Assembly: GCF_003325955.1 (NCBI RefSeq) | Contig: NZ_CP030929.1 | Location: 434,001-498,000, forward strand | Source: Aurantimicrobium sp. MWH-Uga1 | Lineage (GTDB): Bacteria; Actinomycetota; Actinomycetes; Actinomycetales; Microbacteriaceae | Direction: 5' to 3' | DNA length: 64,000 nucleotides | Shown: positions 15,968 to 25,068 of the stretch, piece after piece | How the letters are laid out: every line of letters begins with the position of its first letter | Numbering within the stretch: position 1 is the first letter of the stretch | The notes under the pieces: model-generated | Database searches by the model: none | Told to the model about the DNA's origin: nothing | The model's input: the letters and a program-made list of their open reading frames with translations, nothing else | Position numbers and translations under genes: made by a program

Positions 15968-17569
15968 GTGCGTTTATCAAAAATTGCGGTGGCTGCCGTT
16001 GCGCTTGCCACTGCAACAGCCTTGGTTTTCACAGGCTGCTCATCAGGAGGTTCGAGTGGAGGAAACTCGAACATCATCTCCACTAACGGTTCTGAGCCAC
16101 AGAACCCCCTTATTCCGACAAACACCAACGAAACTGGTGGCGGCAAGATTGTCGACTCTATTTTCGCTGGCTTGGTTTACTACGACGCTAATGGTGCTCC
16201 TGTTAATGAGGTTGCCAAGTCAATCGAAACCACAGACAACCAGACCTACACCATCACATTGAATGATGGTTGGACATTCACCAACGGTGAGCCAGTTACG
16301 TCAGAGTCTTTCGTTAATGCGTGGAAGTATGGAGCGCTTCTCAGCAATGCTCAACTCAACAGCTACTTCTTCGATGCCATTGAAGGATTCAGTTATGACG
16401 AAGACACAGACCTGACCGGTCTGCAGGTTGTTGATGACCTTACCTTCACCGTCACGCTTTCAAGCCCACAGTCTGACTTCCCACTCCGTTTGGGATACTC
16501 CGCCTTCTTCCCACTGCCATCAGTGGCTTTTGATGACATGGAAGCGTTCGGAGAAAACCCCATTGGAAACGGGCCATACATGCTGGCTGAAGAGGGCGCA
16601 TGGAAGCACAATGTTGAAATCAACCTGGTCTCTAACCCTGATTACAAGGGTGGGCGTAAGCCAATGAACGGTGGACTTGACATTGTCTTCTATGCGACTC
16701 AGGACGCTGCATACGCTGACCTGCTCAGTGACAACCTTGACGTACTGGATGGAATTCCTGACAGCGCACTCAAGACCTACACCACTGATTTAGGTGACCG
16801 CGCAGTGAACCAGCCTGCGGCAATCTTCCAGTCATTCACCATTCCAGAGTCTCTGGAGCACTTCTCAGGTGAAGAGGGACAACTGCGTCGTCAGGCAATC
16901 TCCATGGCCATCAACCGTGACGAAATCACTTCGGTGATCTTCGATAACACGCGCACCCCAGCTCGTGACTTCACTTCTCCTGTCATTGATGGATGGTCAA
17001 AGGATCTGAAGGGTTCAGATGTTCTGGACTACAACGAAAAGAAGGCACAGGAACTCTGGGCTCAGGCAGACAAGATCTCGCCCTGGACCGGAACCTTCCA
17101 GATTGCATACAACGGTGACGGTGGCCACCAGGCATGGGTTGACGCTGTAACCAACAGCATCAAGAATGTGCTTGGTATTGACGCCTCTGGCGCTCCATAC
17201 CCCACCTTTGCCGAACTGCGTACTGCAGTAACCGACCGCACTATCACCACCGCTTTCCGTACCGGATGGCAGGCAGACTACCCAGCGCTCGCGAACTTCC
17301 TCGAGCCTCTGTACCAGACTGACGCCGGTGCAAACGACGGTGATTACTCCAACGAAGAAGTAGATGCTCTCTTCGCTCAGGGTAACGAGGCCGGTTCCCT
17401 TGATGAGGCAAACAAGTACTTCCAAGACGCTCAGGTAATCCTGCTTCAGGATCTCCCTGCTGTTCCCCTGTGGTACAGCAATGTCAACGGTGGTTACTCA
17501 ACCCTCGTACAAAACGTGGTATTCGGTTGGAACTCTGTTCCTCTCTACTACCAAATCACTAAGAAATAA
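15968..17569 (+). CDS. Peptide ABC transporter substrate-binding lipoprotein (OppA/DppA family)
   Basis: 533 residues, GTG start chosen for the AGGAGG immediately upstream. The signal peptide ends in lipobox LVFTGC, followed by a Gly/Ser-rich linker, so the protein is lipid-anchored outside the cell. The body has SBP_bac_5 features: GLVYYDANGAPVNEVAKSIE near residue 60, GWTFTNGEPVTSESFVNAWK near 100, and RRQAISMAINRDEITSVIF near 310. It captures di- or oligopeptides for the permease and ATPase encoded downstream. A hairpin separates it from the permease genes. Confidence 0.92.
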   Translation: MRLSKIAVAAVALATATALVFTGCSSGGSSGGNSNIISTNGSEPQNPLIPTNTNETGGGKIVDSIFAGLVYYDANGAPVNEVAKSIETTDNQTYTITLNDGWTFTNGEPVTSESFVNAWKYGALLSNAQLNSYFFDAIEGFSYDEDTDLTGLQVVDDLTFTVTLSSPQSDFPLRLGYSAFFPLPSVAFDDMEAFGENPIGNGPYMLAEEGAWKHNVEINLVSNPDYKGGRKPMNGGLDIVFYATQDAAYADLLSDNLDVLDGIPDSALKTYTTDLGDRAVNQPAAIFQSFTIPESLEHFSGEEGQLRRQAISMAINRDEITSVIFDNTRTPARDFTSPVIDGWSKDLKGSDVLDYNEKKAQELWAQADKISPWTGTFQIAYNGDGGHQAWVDAVTNSIKNVLGIDASGAPYPTFAELRTAVTDRTITTAFRTGWQADYPALANFLEPLYQTDAGANDGDYSNEEVDALFAQGNEAGSLDEANKYFQDAQVILLQDLPAVPLWYSNVNGGYSTLVQNVVFGWNSVPLYYQITKK

Positions 17570-17595
17570 TTCCTAGAAATTAACTGAAGTGACGG

Positions 17596-17620
17596 GGTGG
17601 CGACAGACTGTGTCGCCACC
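17596..17620 (+). terminator. Hairpin between binding-protein and permease genes
   Basis: Perfect 10-bp stem GGTGGCGACA / TGTCGCCACC (17596-17605, 17611-17620), loop GACTG, only a weak T-rich tail. It probably acts as a partial terminator or stabilises the abundant binding-protein mRNA. Confidence 0.65.
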
Positions 17621-17630
17621 TCGTATCTTC

Positions 17631-17643
17631 TAAGCTGACAATC
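17631..17643 (+). promoter_or_regulatory. Possible internal leaderless promoter for the permease genes
   Basis: TAAGCT (17631-17636) and 7 bases precede the GTG at 17644, directly after the hairpin at 17596-17620. No Shine-Dalgarno is present. Confidence 0.4.
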
Positions 17644-18573
17644 GTGCTTGGTTATATCATTCGCCGCATACTGCAGGCGATTCCCGTATTCTTCGGCACC
17701 ACCCTGCTGATTTATTTCATGGTTTTTGCCATGCCGGGTGACCCTATCGTTGCTCTTTTTGGTGACAGAGGAGTGAACGAAGCCGTCGCTGCACAATTGC
17801 GGGAACGCTATCACCTTGATCAGCCCTTCATCATTCAATACTTGATTTACATCGGTGGAATTTTCCGCGGTGATTTCGGAACCTCGTTCTCAGGCCAACC
17901 TGTTGCCGATATTCTGGCCTCCACTTTCCCTGTGACACTGCGCTTGGCAACGTTAGCTCTCTTTTTTGAAATGGTCGTTGGAATCACCGTTGGATTGTTC
18001 TCCGGGCTTCGAAAAGGCAAACTTTTTGACTCATCGGCATTGGTCGTCAGTCTGATCCTGATTTCATTGCCCATCTTTGTTATTGCCTTCGTGATGCAAT
18101 TAGTTTTTGCATTGAATCTTGGCTGGGCACGACCTACGGTTTCAGCATCTGCGGAGTGGGGCGAATTGATACTGCCAGCAATCGTCCTGGCTACAGTGAG
18201 TATTGCTTATATCATCCGTCTGACGCGCAACTCTGTCATTGATACCGAAGGTCAGGACTTTGTCAGGACCGCATTTAGCAAAGGCTTGGGGAGACGGCGA
18301 GTTATTGGAGTTCACATCTTGCGAAACTCGCTCATCCCCGTAGTAACATTCCTTGCTGTTGACTTTGGAGTACTTCTGGTCGGAGCGACAGTGACCGAAG
18401 GAATATTCAATGTTCCCGGTGTTGGACGCACCCTCTACCAGGCAATTATTCGTGGTGAGGGTCCCACTGTTGTCTCATTTGTCACCGTGATGGTCTTGAT
18501 TTATTTGGTCGTCAACCTGATTACAGACTTGCTGTACGCCGCACTTGACCCAAGGATTCGCTATGGCAAATAA
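17644..18573 (+). CDS. Peptide ABC transporter permease, DppB/OppB type
   Basis: 309 residues, N-terminus LGYIIRRILQAIPVFFGTTLLIY as in DppB/OppB, and six hydrophobic segments. The inner-membrane binding-protein-dependent transport signature appears in the last third (SKGLGRRRVIGVHILRNSLIP near 218-238). It forms a heterodimer with the next permease. The GTG start lacks a ribosome-binding site; the family N-terminus supports this choice. Its 3' end overlaps the next gene by 11 bases. Confidence 0.92.
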   Translation: MLGYIIRRILQAIPVFFGTTLLIYFMVFAMPGDPIVALFGDRGVNEAVAAQLRERYHLDQPFIIQYLIYIGGIFRGDFGTSFSGQPVADILASTFPVTLRLATLALFFEMVVGITVGLFSGLRKGKLFDSSALVVSLILISLPIFVIAFVMQLVFALNLGWARPTVSASAEWGELILPAIVLATVSIAYIIRLTRNSVIDTEGQDFVRTAFSKGLGRRRVIGVHILRNSLIPVVTFLAVDFGVLLVGATVTEGIFNVPGVGRTLYQAIIRGEGPTVVSFVTVMVLIYLVVNLITDLLYAALDPRIRYGK

Positions 18574-19504
18574 ACCAACGCATTTCGTGGCTCCCATTGA
18601 GGAGACTCCAGTTGCGGCAGTTGATTCTGTCTCCATTTCTGAGAAACCCAGCAATCTCTGGATTGATGCCTGGCGTGATATGCGCAAGCGGCCGATGTTT
18701 TACATCTCCGGTGTTCTTATCCTGTTGGTCACTCTTGTTGCACTCTTTCCAGGATGGTTTACTCAAACCTCACCAGATTCCAACTGTCTACTTGCCAATA
18801 GCAATGGGGCCCCGGTTGATGGACATCCGCTCGGATTTACCAAACAAGGTTGTGATGTATATAGCCGCATCATTTACGGAACCTCAACATCGCTCTCGGT
18901 TGGTATTGTCGTCACCATCTTGACGGCGGTACTAGGAATTGTTTTTGGAGCATTTGCCGGTTTCTATGGCGGCTGGCTAGATGGTCTGCTCTCCCGCGCT
19001 GGAGATATTTTCTTCTCCATTCCTTACATTCTCGCTGCAGTGGTCATCATGTCTGTGTTTTCGGAACACAGAAACGTCATTGTAATCTCGCTCGCAATTG
19101 GAATTTTCGCGTGGCCTTCTACGGCACGAGTCTTGCGTGCCGAAATTCTTCGAGTGAAAAACTCAGATTATGTGATGGCGTCCACTGCTATTGGAGTAAG
19201 TCGATTCCGTATTTTGCTCAGACATGTATTGCCAAACTCAATTGCACCCGTAATCGCGGTAACAACTATTTCTTTAGCCGCTGCGATTGTTGCTGAAGCC
19301 ACCCTTTCATTCTTAGGTGTTGGATTGCCTCCGACGTTCATGTCGTGGGGAAATGACATTTCTCAGGCACAAGGTGACTTGCGTACCGCACCTCAAACCC
19401 TCATTTGGCCTTCTCTTGCTCTCTCCATCACTGTTCTTGCGTTCATCATGATGGGCGAAGTCATCAGAGATGCGCTCGACCCGAAGGCGAGGGCGCGCAG
19501 ATGA
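18563..19504 (+). CDS. Peptide ABC transporter permease, DppC/OppC type
   Basis: 313 residues. It has the DppC layout: a cytosolic N-terminal tail (about 35 residues), DAWRDMRKRPMFYISGVLI, the DVYSRIIYGTSTSLSVG segment near 105-121, five further helices, and the EAA-like ASTAIGVSRFRILLRHVLPN near 210-230. An in-frame TTG at 18545 exists, but ATG 18563 has AAGGA seven bases upstream and is preferred. It overlaps the upstream permease by 11 bases and the ATPase gene by 4 bases. Confidence 0.92.
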   Translation: MANKPTHFVAPIEETPVAAVDSVSISEKPSNLWIDAWRDMRKRPMFYISGVLILLVTLVALFPGWFTQTSPDSNCLLANSNGAPVDGHPLGFTKQGCDVYSRIIYGTSTSLSVGIVVTILTAVLGIVFGAFAGFYGGWLDGLLSRAGDIFFSIPYILAAVVIMSVFSEHRNVIVISLAIGIFAWPSTARVLRAEILRVKNSDYVMASTAIGVSRFRILLRHVLPNSIAPVIAVTTISLAAAIVAEATLSFLGVGLPPTFMSWGNDISQAQGDLRTAPQTLIWPSLALSITVLAFIMMGEVIRDALDPKARARR

Positions 19505-21186
19505 CATCCCAAAACCCACTATTAGAAATTCGAGACCTCAAGGTTGGTTTTTCCACGCAGAATGGCGAGGTGACAGCTGTTGATGGCATCGACATCACAT
19601 TGATGCCAGGACAGACCATGGCCATCGTGGGGGAGTCAGGCTCTGGTAAATCGACCACAGCTCACGCCATCATCAATTTGCTCCCTGGAACAGGAAAAAT
19701 TACTGGCGGAAGCATTCGTTTTGATGGCCAAGAGTTAGTTGGTCTCGGCGAATCTGACTTAGAAAAAATCCGAGGAAGGCAGATCGGATTTGTTCCTCAA
19801 GATCCCATGTCTAATCTCAATCCTGTGTGGAATGTGGGATTTCAAGTCGAGGAAACAATCAAGGCAAATGGGGTTGCTTCGGGGAAAAAAGAGGTTCGAG
19901 CCAAAGCAATCGAAGTTCTTGAACAAGCCGGTCTTGCGGATCCAGAAAAACGCCTCAAGCAGTTTCCACACCAATTCTCTGGCGGAATGCGCCAAAGAGT
20001 ATTGATTGGTATCGGACTCTCCGCTAACCCCCAACTCCTCATTGCAGATGAGCCGACTTCTGCATTGGACGTGACAGTGCAGCGGACCATTCTCGATCAC
20101 TTGGATGAGCTCACTCGTGAAAAAAACACTGCGGTGATTCTTATCACCCACGACCTTGGGCTTGCAGCGGAGCGGGCAGAACAACTTGTCGTGATGTACA
20201 AGGGCAAAATTGTTGAGGCAGGACCAAGTAAAGATATTCTCAGTAATCCTCTGCACCCCTACACTCAGCGGCTTGTCGCTGCAGCACCAAGTATCGCCTC
20301 AAAGAGAGTGAGTGGAACGCACGCAGTACAAGGAGCTGATAAAGACTTTGATCTAATTGAGGTGGCAGCCCAACGGACTCAAAAAAATTCAGCCAGCGAT
20401 ATTGCAATTGAGGTGTCACAGCTGTGCAAAGATTTTGAAATTCGTGGCGGAAATGGGTTGAAGAAATCACTCTTTTCGGCAGTAAAAAATGTTTCTTTCT
20501 CCATACCCCGGGGAACCACTATGGCCTTGGTCGGGGAATCTGGTTCCGGAAAGTCCACCGTGGCAAAGATGTTGCTGGGCTTGGAAAAACCTACCTCAGG
20601 ATTTATTGAAGTTGAGGGCAGCAACGTGGGTTCTTTGAACAAGAAAGGTTTGTTTGATCTGCGCCGTCGGATGCAACCCGTTTTCCAAGATCCGTATGGC
20701 TCTCTGGATCCATTGAGGAACATTTTCAACACTATTGCTGAGCCCCTGTTGACTCACCGCGTCGGTTCGAGGCAGGAGAGAAACGCTCGAGTGATGGAGC
20801 TTCTTGATCAAGTCTCGCTACCGCAGACCATCGCCACACGATATCCCAACGAGCTTTCTGGCGGGCAGCGTCAGAGAGTCGCCATCGCTCGTGCATTAGC
20901 GCTCAAGCCGGAGATTGTCATTCTCGATGAAGCGGTGTCAGCACTCGATGTTCTTGTTCAAGCGCAAATTCTCGCGTTGCTCCATCAGCTTCAGCAAGAT
21001 TTAGGTCTGACGTATCTCTTCATCACGCACGACCTTGCCGTTGTTCGTCTCATCGCTGACAATGTGTGCGTCATGAACAAGGGAGAAATTGTCGAGGCTG
21101 CAGCGACGCAAACCGTGTTTGATAATCCGCAGCAGGAATACACGAGAAAGTTACTGGAAGCTATTCCCGGCGCACATATTCACTAA
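19501..21186 (+). CDS. Fused peptide ABC transporter ATPase (DppD-DppF in one chain)
   Basis: 561 residues with two complete nucleotide-binding domains. Walker A motifs are GESGSGKSTTAHA (about 43-55) and GESGSGKSTVAKM (about 345-357); signatures are FSGGMRQRV and LSGGQRQRVAIARAL; Walker B motifs are LLIADEP and IVILDEA. Each domain ends in a HPYTQRL- or EYTRKLLEA-type oligopeptide-transporter extension. The second Walker B has EAVSALD in place of EPTSALD, as in DppF. It starts inside the permease stop (ATGA). Fusion guarantees a 1:1 ratio of the two ATPases. Confidence 0.93.
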   Translation: MTSQNPLLEIRDLKVGFSTQNGEVTAVDGIDITLMPGQTMAIVGESGSGKSTTAHAIINLLPGTGKITGGSIRFDGQELVGLGESDLEKIRGRQIGFVPQDPMSNLNPVWNVGFQVEETIKANGVASGKKEVRAKAIEVLEQAGLADPEKRLKQFPHQFSGGMRQRVLIGIGLSANPQLLIADEPTSALDVTVQRTILDHLDELTREKNTAVILITHDLGLAAERAEQLVVMYKGKIVEAGPSKDILSNPLHPYTQRLVAAAPSIASKRVSGTHAVQGADKDFDLIEVAAQRTQKNSASDIAIEVSQLCKDFEIRGGNGLKKSLFSAVKNVSFSIPRGTTMALVGESGSGKSTVAKMLLGLEKPTSGFIEVEGSNVGSLNKKGLFDLRRRMQPVFQDPYGSLDPLRNIFNTIAEPLLTHRVGSRQERNARVMELLDQVSLPQTIATRYPNELSGGQRQRVAIARALALKPEIVILDEAVSALDVLVQAQILALLHQLQQDLGLTYLFITHDLAVVRLIADNVCVMNKGEIVEAAATQTVFDNPQQEYTRKLLEAIPGAHIH

Positions 21187-21365
21187 GGATTTCTCCTCCT
21201 TTCTCGTTGTGTAAAGAACTCACAGCGGTATTCTTTCAGGCCTGCGGTATGCTTGAACTGCTCGATTTTCCCGGCATCGCACACTTGTGGTGCCGCTGGT
21301 ACACGTTATTCGGGCGCTCACTTTTCACAAACGATGACCAGGTGAGGTCATCGAGAGGATTTTTC

Positions 21366-23273
21366 ATGGCGCACGCCCTCCGCTCAGACCTGCGCAACGT
21401 CGCAATCGTTGCTCACGTTGACCACGGTAAGACCACTCTTGTTGACGCAATGCTCAAGCAGACCAACTCGTTTGACGCCCACTTTGCTGGCGAAGACCGC
21501 ATGATGGACTCCAACGATCTTGAACGCGAAAAAGGCATCACCATCCTTGCGAAGAACACTGCAGTGTCCTACGAGGGAAAGCACGCCACCAACGGCCCGA
21601 TCACCATTAACGTGATTGACACTCCTGGCCACGCTGACTTCGGTGGCGAGGTGGAGCGCGGTCTGTCTATGGTGGACGGCGTTGTGCTTCTGGTTGATGC
21701 CTCTGAAGGTCCTCTTCCTCAGACCCGCTTCGTTTTACGCAAAGCACTGGAAGCAAAGCTTCCCGTGATCTTGTTGGTGAACAAAACTGACCGTCCCGAT
21801 GCTCGTATCGACGAGGTTGTGGGCGAAAGTCAGGATCTGCTGCTCGGTCTTGCTTCCGATATGGCTGACGATGTTCCCGATCTGGATCTGGATTCCATCC
21901 TTGATGTACCTGTTGTTTATGCATCTGGCCGTGCCGGCGCTGCAAGCCACAACAAGCCCGCAGATGGTTCTTTGCCAGATAACGATGACCTTGAGCCTCT
22001 TTTTGAAGCCATTCTCGAGCACATTCCTGCTCCCTCCTACGATGATGAAGCACCGCTTCAGGCGCACGTCACCAACTTGGACGCCTCGCCCTTCTTAGGT
22101 CGTTTGGCTCTGATTCGTGTGTTCAACGGAACGATCAAAAAGGGGCAGACCGTTGCCTGGGTGAAACACGATGGCACTGTCTCCAACGTTCGCATTACCG
22201 AACTATTGAAGACCAAAGCCCTCGAGCGTTTCCCTGCTGAGAGTGCTGCTCCTGGTGACATTGTTGCTGTGGCAGGTATTGATGAGATCACCATTGGTGA
22301 AACTCTTGCTGATCCGGATGATGTTCGTCCTCTTCCCGCCATTACAGTGGACGACCCCGCTATTTCGATGACGATCGGAACGAACACCTCTCCTTTGGTA
22401 GGTAAGGTCAAGGGTCACAAGCTCACCGCTCGTATGGTGAAAGACCGTCTCGACCGTGAGCTCATTGGTAACGTTTCGCTCAAGGTTGTTGATATTGGCC
22501 GCCCTGACACCTGGGAAGTTCAGGGTCGTGGTGAACTTGCGCTGGCTATTTTGGTTGAAAACATGCGCCGTGAAGGTTTCGAGCTCACCGTGGGTAAGCC
22601 TCAAGTAGTGACCAAGAAGGTTGATGGCAAGGTTCACGAACCTTATGAGCACCTCACCATTGATGCACCTGAGGAATACCTCGGTGCAATCACGCAGCTC
22701 CTTGCCGCACGCAAGGGACGAATGGAATCGATGGTTAACCACGGAACCGGGTGGGTTCGTATGGAATTCATCGTTCCTTCCCGTGGTCTGATTGGTTTCC
22801 GCACTGAGTTCCTCACGGCAACCCGTGGTACCGGTATCGCGAACGCGATTGCTCACGGTTATGAAGAGTGGGCTGGCCAGATTGTCACCCGCGTCAACGG
22901 GTCAATCGTGGCCGACCGCGCCGGTGTTGTCACACCCTTCGCCATCATTGGTCTACAGGAGCGCATGAGCTTCTTCGTTCAGCCCACTGAAGAGGTTTAT
23001 GAGGGCATGGTTATTGGTGAGAACTCTCGTGCTGATGACATGGATGTGAACATCACCAAGGAAAAGAAGCTGACAAACATGCGTTCGTCGACGGCAGACA
23101 GCTTCGAGTCAATGACTCCCTCACGTCAGCTTTCTCTCGAGGAGTGCCTTGAGTTCGCTCGTGAAGACGAGTGTGTTGAGGTCACACCTGAAACGGTGCG
23201 CATTCGCAAGGTTGAGCTTGATGCTCAGTCTCGTGCACGTAACGCAAGCCGTCTCAAAAAGCAGAACGAGTAA
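21366..23273 (+). CDS. typA: Ribosome-associated GTPase TypA/BipA
   Basis: 635 residues. GTPase motifs: [10 protein letters not shown] (G1), [13 protein letters not shown] with the switch threonine region, [14 protein letters not shown] (G3) and NKTDRPDAR (G4). The BipA-specific C-terminal part ([38 protein letters not shown]) separates it from EF-G and LepA. It binds ribosomes and supports assembly and growth under cold or stress. The frame is open to 21207, but ATG 21366 has GAGAGGA upstream and the family N-terminus. It is monocistronic, with a shared terminator. Confidence 0.95.
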   Translation: MAHALRSDLRNVAIVAHVDHGKTTLVDAMLKQTNSFDAHFAGEDRMMDSNDLEREKGITILAKNTAVSYEGKHATNGPITINVIDTPGHADFGGEVERGLSMVDGVVLLVDASEGPLPQTRFVLRKALEAKLPVILLVNKTDRPDARIDEVVGESQDLLLGLASDMADDVPDLDLDSILDVPVVYASGRAGAASHNKPADGSLPDNDDLEPLFEAILEHIPAPSYDDEAPLQAHVTNLDASPFLGRLALIRVFNGTIKKGQTVAWVKHDGTVSNVRITELLKTKALERFPAESAAPGDIVAVAGIDEITIGETLADPDDVRPLPAITVDDPAISMTIGTNTSPLVGKVKGHKLTARMVKDRLDRELIGNVSLKVVDIGRPDTWEVQGRGELALAILVENMRREGFELTVGKPQVVTKKVDGKVHEPYEHLTIDAPEEYLGAITQLLAARKGRMESMVNHGTGWVRMEFIVPSRGLIGFRTEFLTATRGTGIANAIAHGYEEWAGQIVTRVNGSIVADRAGVVTPFAIIGLQERMSFFVQPTEEVYEGMVIGENSRADDMDVNITKEKKLTNMRSSTADSFESMTPSRQLSLEECLEFAREDECVEVTPETVRIRKVELDAQSRARNASRLKKQNE

Positions 23274-23290
23274 TCGGATTTAGCTACGAC

Positions 23291-23325
23291 AAGCCCTCGC
23301 TTTATTTGGCGGGGGCTTTCGTTTT
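23291..23325 (+). terminator. Terminator between typA and the iron permease
   Basis: Stem AAGCCCTCGC (23291-23300) / GCGGGGGCTT (23309-23318) with one G-T pair and loop TTTATTTG, followed by TCGTTTTC. It overlaps the 3' end of the convergent FTR1 gene. Confidence 0.8.
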
Positions 23326-24117
23326 CATTGAACGTAGGAAAACCGTCATGGTTATTCCGACGTAGAGAACCCAGCCGATAACCTGCAGCCAAGACATTTC
23401 GGGCGTAAAACCAACTGTTCCTCGAAGTAAAACGGCATACCAGGTGTCTGGAGCTATGACAGCTTCCACGTTAAAGGCCTTGCTGGCATCACCTGGAAGC
23501 AAACCAGCTTCTTGCCATTCGTGGATTCCATAGCTGAGGATTCCGGCAGCCACAATGATGAGGAAAGCTCCTGACCAGGTGAAGAATTTCTTGAGATCCA
23601 GGCGAACCATTCCCTTGAAGATCAGCCATCCCAGCAGAGCTGCTATTCCGAGACCAATGACGGCGCCCAGTGTTGGCAGAAGGCGTTCACCTGTTGCGTT
23701 GGCTGCAGCCCAGATGAAGACGGCTGTTTCAATTCCCTCACGCCCAACAGCCAAAAATGCGACAAGCATGATTCCCCAACCGTTTCCGGCAAGGTTCTTG
23801 TCTACATCTGATTCCAAATGTGCTTTGATGCTGCGGGCAGTTTTGGACATCCAGAAGATCATCCAGGTTACAAGCACCACAGCCAGGAACGACAGCGCCC
23901 CTGCGAGGATTTCCTCTGATCTGTCATCCAGCGTTGCAACACCAACACCGAGAATGATTCCTATTGCAGCAGAGAGAAGTGCAGCTATACCAACACCCGC
24001 CCACATCTTGGGCAACACATCACGGCGATCTATCTTGATCAGATAAGCACCGAGAATACCGATGATCAGTGCCGCTTCGAGGCCTTCACGAAGACCGATG
24101 AGCAAGTTTGCGAACAT
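23302..24117 (-). CDS. FTR1/EfeU-family iron permease
   Basis: 271 residues, seven hydrophobic segments. The two iron-binding REGLE-type motifs are present: REGLEAALI at residue 9 and REGIETAVFIW near 126. This defines the Fe3+ permease family FTR1/EfeU. The usual bacterial partners EfeO and EfeB are not adjacent: the gene stands alone between typA (convergent) and a divergent membrane-protein gene. Three DtxR-type iron boxes upstream predict repression when iron is plentiful. Confidence 0.92.
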   Translation of the reverse strand: MFANLLIGLREGLEAALIIGILGAYLIKIDRRDVLPKMWAGVGIAALLSAAIGIILGVGVATLDDRSEEILAGALSFLAVVLVTWMIFWMSKTARSIKAHLESDVDKNLAGNGWGIMLVAFLAVGREGIETAVFIWAAANATGERLLPTLGAVIGLGIAALLGWLIFKGMVRLDLKKFFTWSGAFLIIVAAGILSYGIHEWQEAGLLPGDASKAFNVEAVIAPDTWYAVLLRGTVGFTPEMSWLQVIGWVLYVGITMTVFLRSMKTKAPAK

Positions 24118-24154
24118 TATTCTGGCACTGGTCTTTCTGGTTGCATCGAAGGGG

Positions 24155-24198
24155 TTAGGTTAACCTAAGTAAGGTTTACCTTAGTAAGGATAACCTAA
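24155..24198 (-). promoter_or_regulatory. Triple DtxR/IdeR-type iron box
   Basis: Three overlapping dyads: TTAGGTTAACCTAA (perfect, 24155-24168), AAGGTTTACCTT (24171-24182) and TAAGGATAACCTAA (24185-24198). Their centres are 24161.5, 24176.5 and 24191.5, exactly 15 bp apart. The consensus of the iron-dependent regulator box is TTAGGTTAGCCTAACCTAA. A minus-strand -35-like TTGACC lies at 24207-24202, so the boxes cover the permease promoter. Confidence 0.88.
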
Positions 24199-24264
24199 CT
24201 TGGTCAAACTGTATATTCTTTAGGATGGAAATAATCATACGGATACGAATGATTTTTAGCTAGG

Positions 24265-24276
24265 TACACTACATAA
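24265..24276 (+). promoter_or_regulatory. Leaderless promoter -10 for the 24277 membrane-protein gene
   Basis: TACACT (24265-24270) plus 6 bases, then the ATG at 24277; no ribosome-binding site. Confidence 0.45.
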
Positions 24277-24690
24277 ATGGTCGAACAACCCACCGCACGC
24301 CCCAGGTCCACCCAATTATTGCTGTGCCTCGGAGCACTCGTGATGGGGCTTTTGGTTGGATCAATCACCACCGTTGCTCATCAAAACGTCGTGACAGTGT
24401 TGGGAATCGATATTCCCTGGGGCTTGATTCTTTCTCTCATCGTGCTTATCGGTTTCCTCGTGGGTTTGAGAATGGTTGTTCAAGACAGGCTCATTGTGCT
24501 GTGTGCGGCACTGGGAATCATTGGCATGGTTTTTCTCTTGAGTTTGCGTAGCGTTGGGGGATCCGTTCTTGTGCCTAACAATCTGCTGGGCACAATCTGG
24601 GCTGTAGCTCCCACGCTCATTGCCCTCGTCGTCGTCGCGTGGCCCAAATTGCCTGAACACCGCCGTGGCGAGAGCATCAGCAGCTCATAA
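24277..24690 (+). CDS. Small four-helix membrane protein, possibly DUF6113
   Basis: 137 residues with four hydrophobic segments (about 13-32, 42-63, 68-88, 103-121) and a charged C-terminal tail. Its position just upstream of a 7Fe ferredoxin gene, and its size, resemble the actinobacterial DUF6113 proteins that precede fdx genes. I am not certain of the family. No catalytic residues are evident. It lies divergent to the FTR1 permease across the iron boxes, so iron control of this gene is possible but unproven. Confidence 0.6.
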   Translation: MVEQPTARPRSTQLLLCLGALVMGLLVGSITTVAHQNVVTVLGIDIPWGLILSLIVLIGFLVGLRMVVQDRLIVLCAALGIIGMVFLLSLRSVGGSVLVPNNLLGTIWAVAPTLIALVVVAWPKLPEHRRGESISSS

Positions 24691-24745
24691 AAGAACAGTA
24701 AAGTTAAGTCAGACCCACCTGAACTTTCGATAGAGGAGCCCCACC

Positions 24746-25063
24746 TTGACCTACGTCATCGCCTTGCCATGTGTAGATGTCAAAGACCGTGCCTGCATCG
24801 ATGAATGCCCCGTAGATTGCATCTACGAAGGTGACCGTATGCTTTACATCCACCCCGATGAGTGTGTGGACTGCGGTGCATGCGAACCAGTGTGCCCCGT
24901 TGAAGCTATCTACTACGAAGATGATCTCCCAGAGCAGTGGGCTGACTACTACAAGGCAAACGTAGAATTCTTCCAAGAAATTGGATCTCCCGGTGGAGCT
25001 GCCAAGGTTGGCGTTATCAAGGGCGACCACCCTGTCATAACTGCGCTGCCCCCACAGGCCTAA
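24746..25063 (+). CDS. fdxA: 7Fe/8Fe-type ferredoxin
   Basis: 105 residues. Two cluster-binding cysteine sets are present: Cys9, Cys17, Cys21, Cys25 (CIDECPVDC) and Cys40, Cys43, Cys46, Cys50 (CVDCGACEPVCP). The Val after Cys9 and the spacing match the 3Fe-4S + 4Fe-4S ferredoxins of actinobacteria. The TTG start is supported by AGAGGAG eight bases upstream and the invariant TYVIALPCVD N-terminus. It is followed after 5 bases by dapC, the same order as in mycobacteria. Confidence 0.93.
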   Translation: MTYVIALPCVDVKDRACIDECPVDCIYEGDRMLYIHPDECVDCGACEPVCPVEAIYYEDDLPEQWADYYKANVEFFQEIGSPGGAAKVGVIKGDHPVITALPPQA

Positions 25064-25068
25064 GTTTC

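Noticed and set aside
24233-24254. Inverted repeat AATCAT-N10-ATGATT near the 24277 gene
   Set aside because: Six-base AT-rich arms in an AT-rich gap are easily expected by chance, and the motif does not match Zur, DtxR or another known site.
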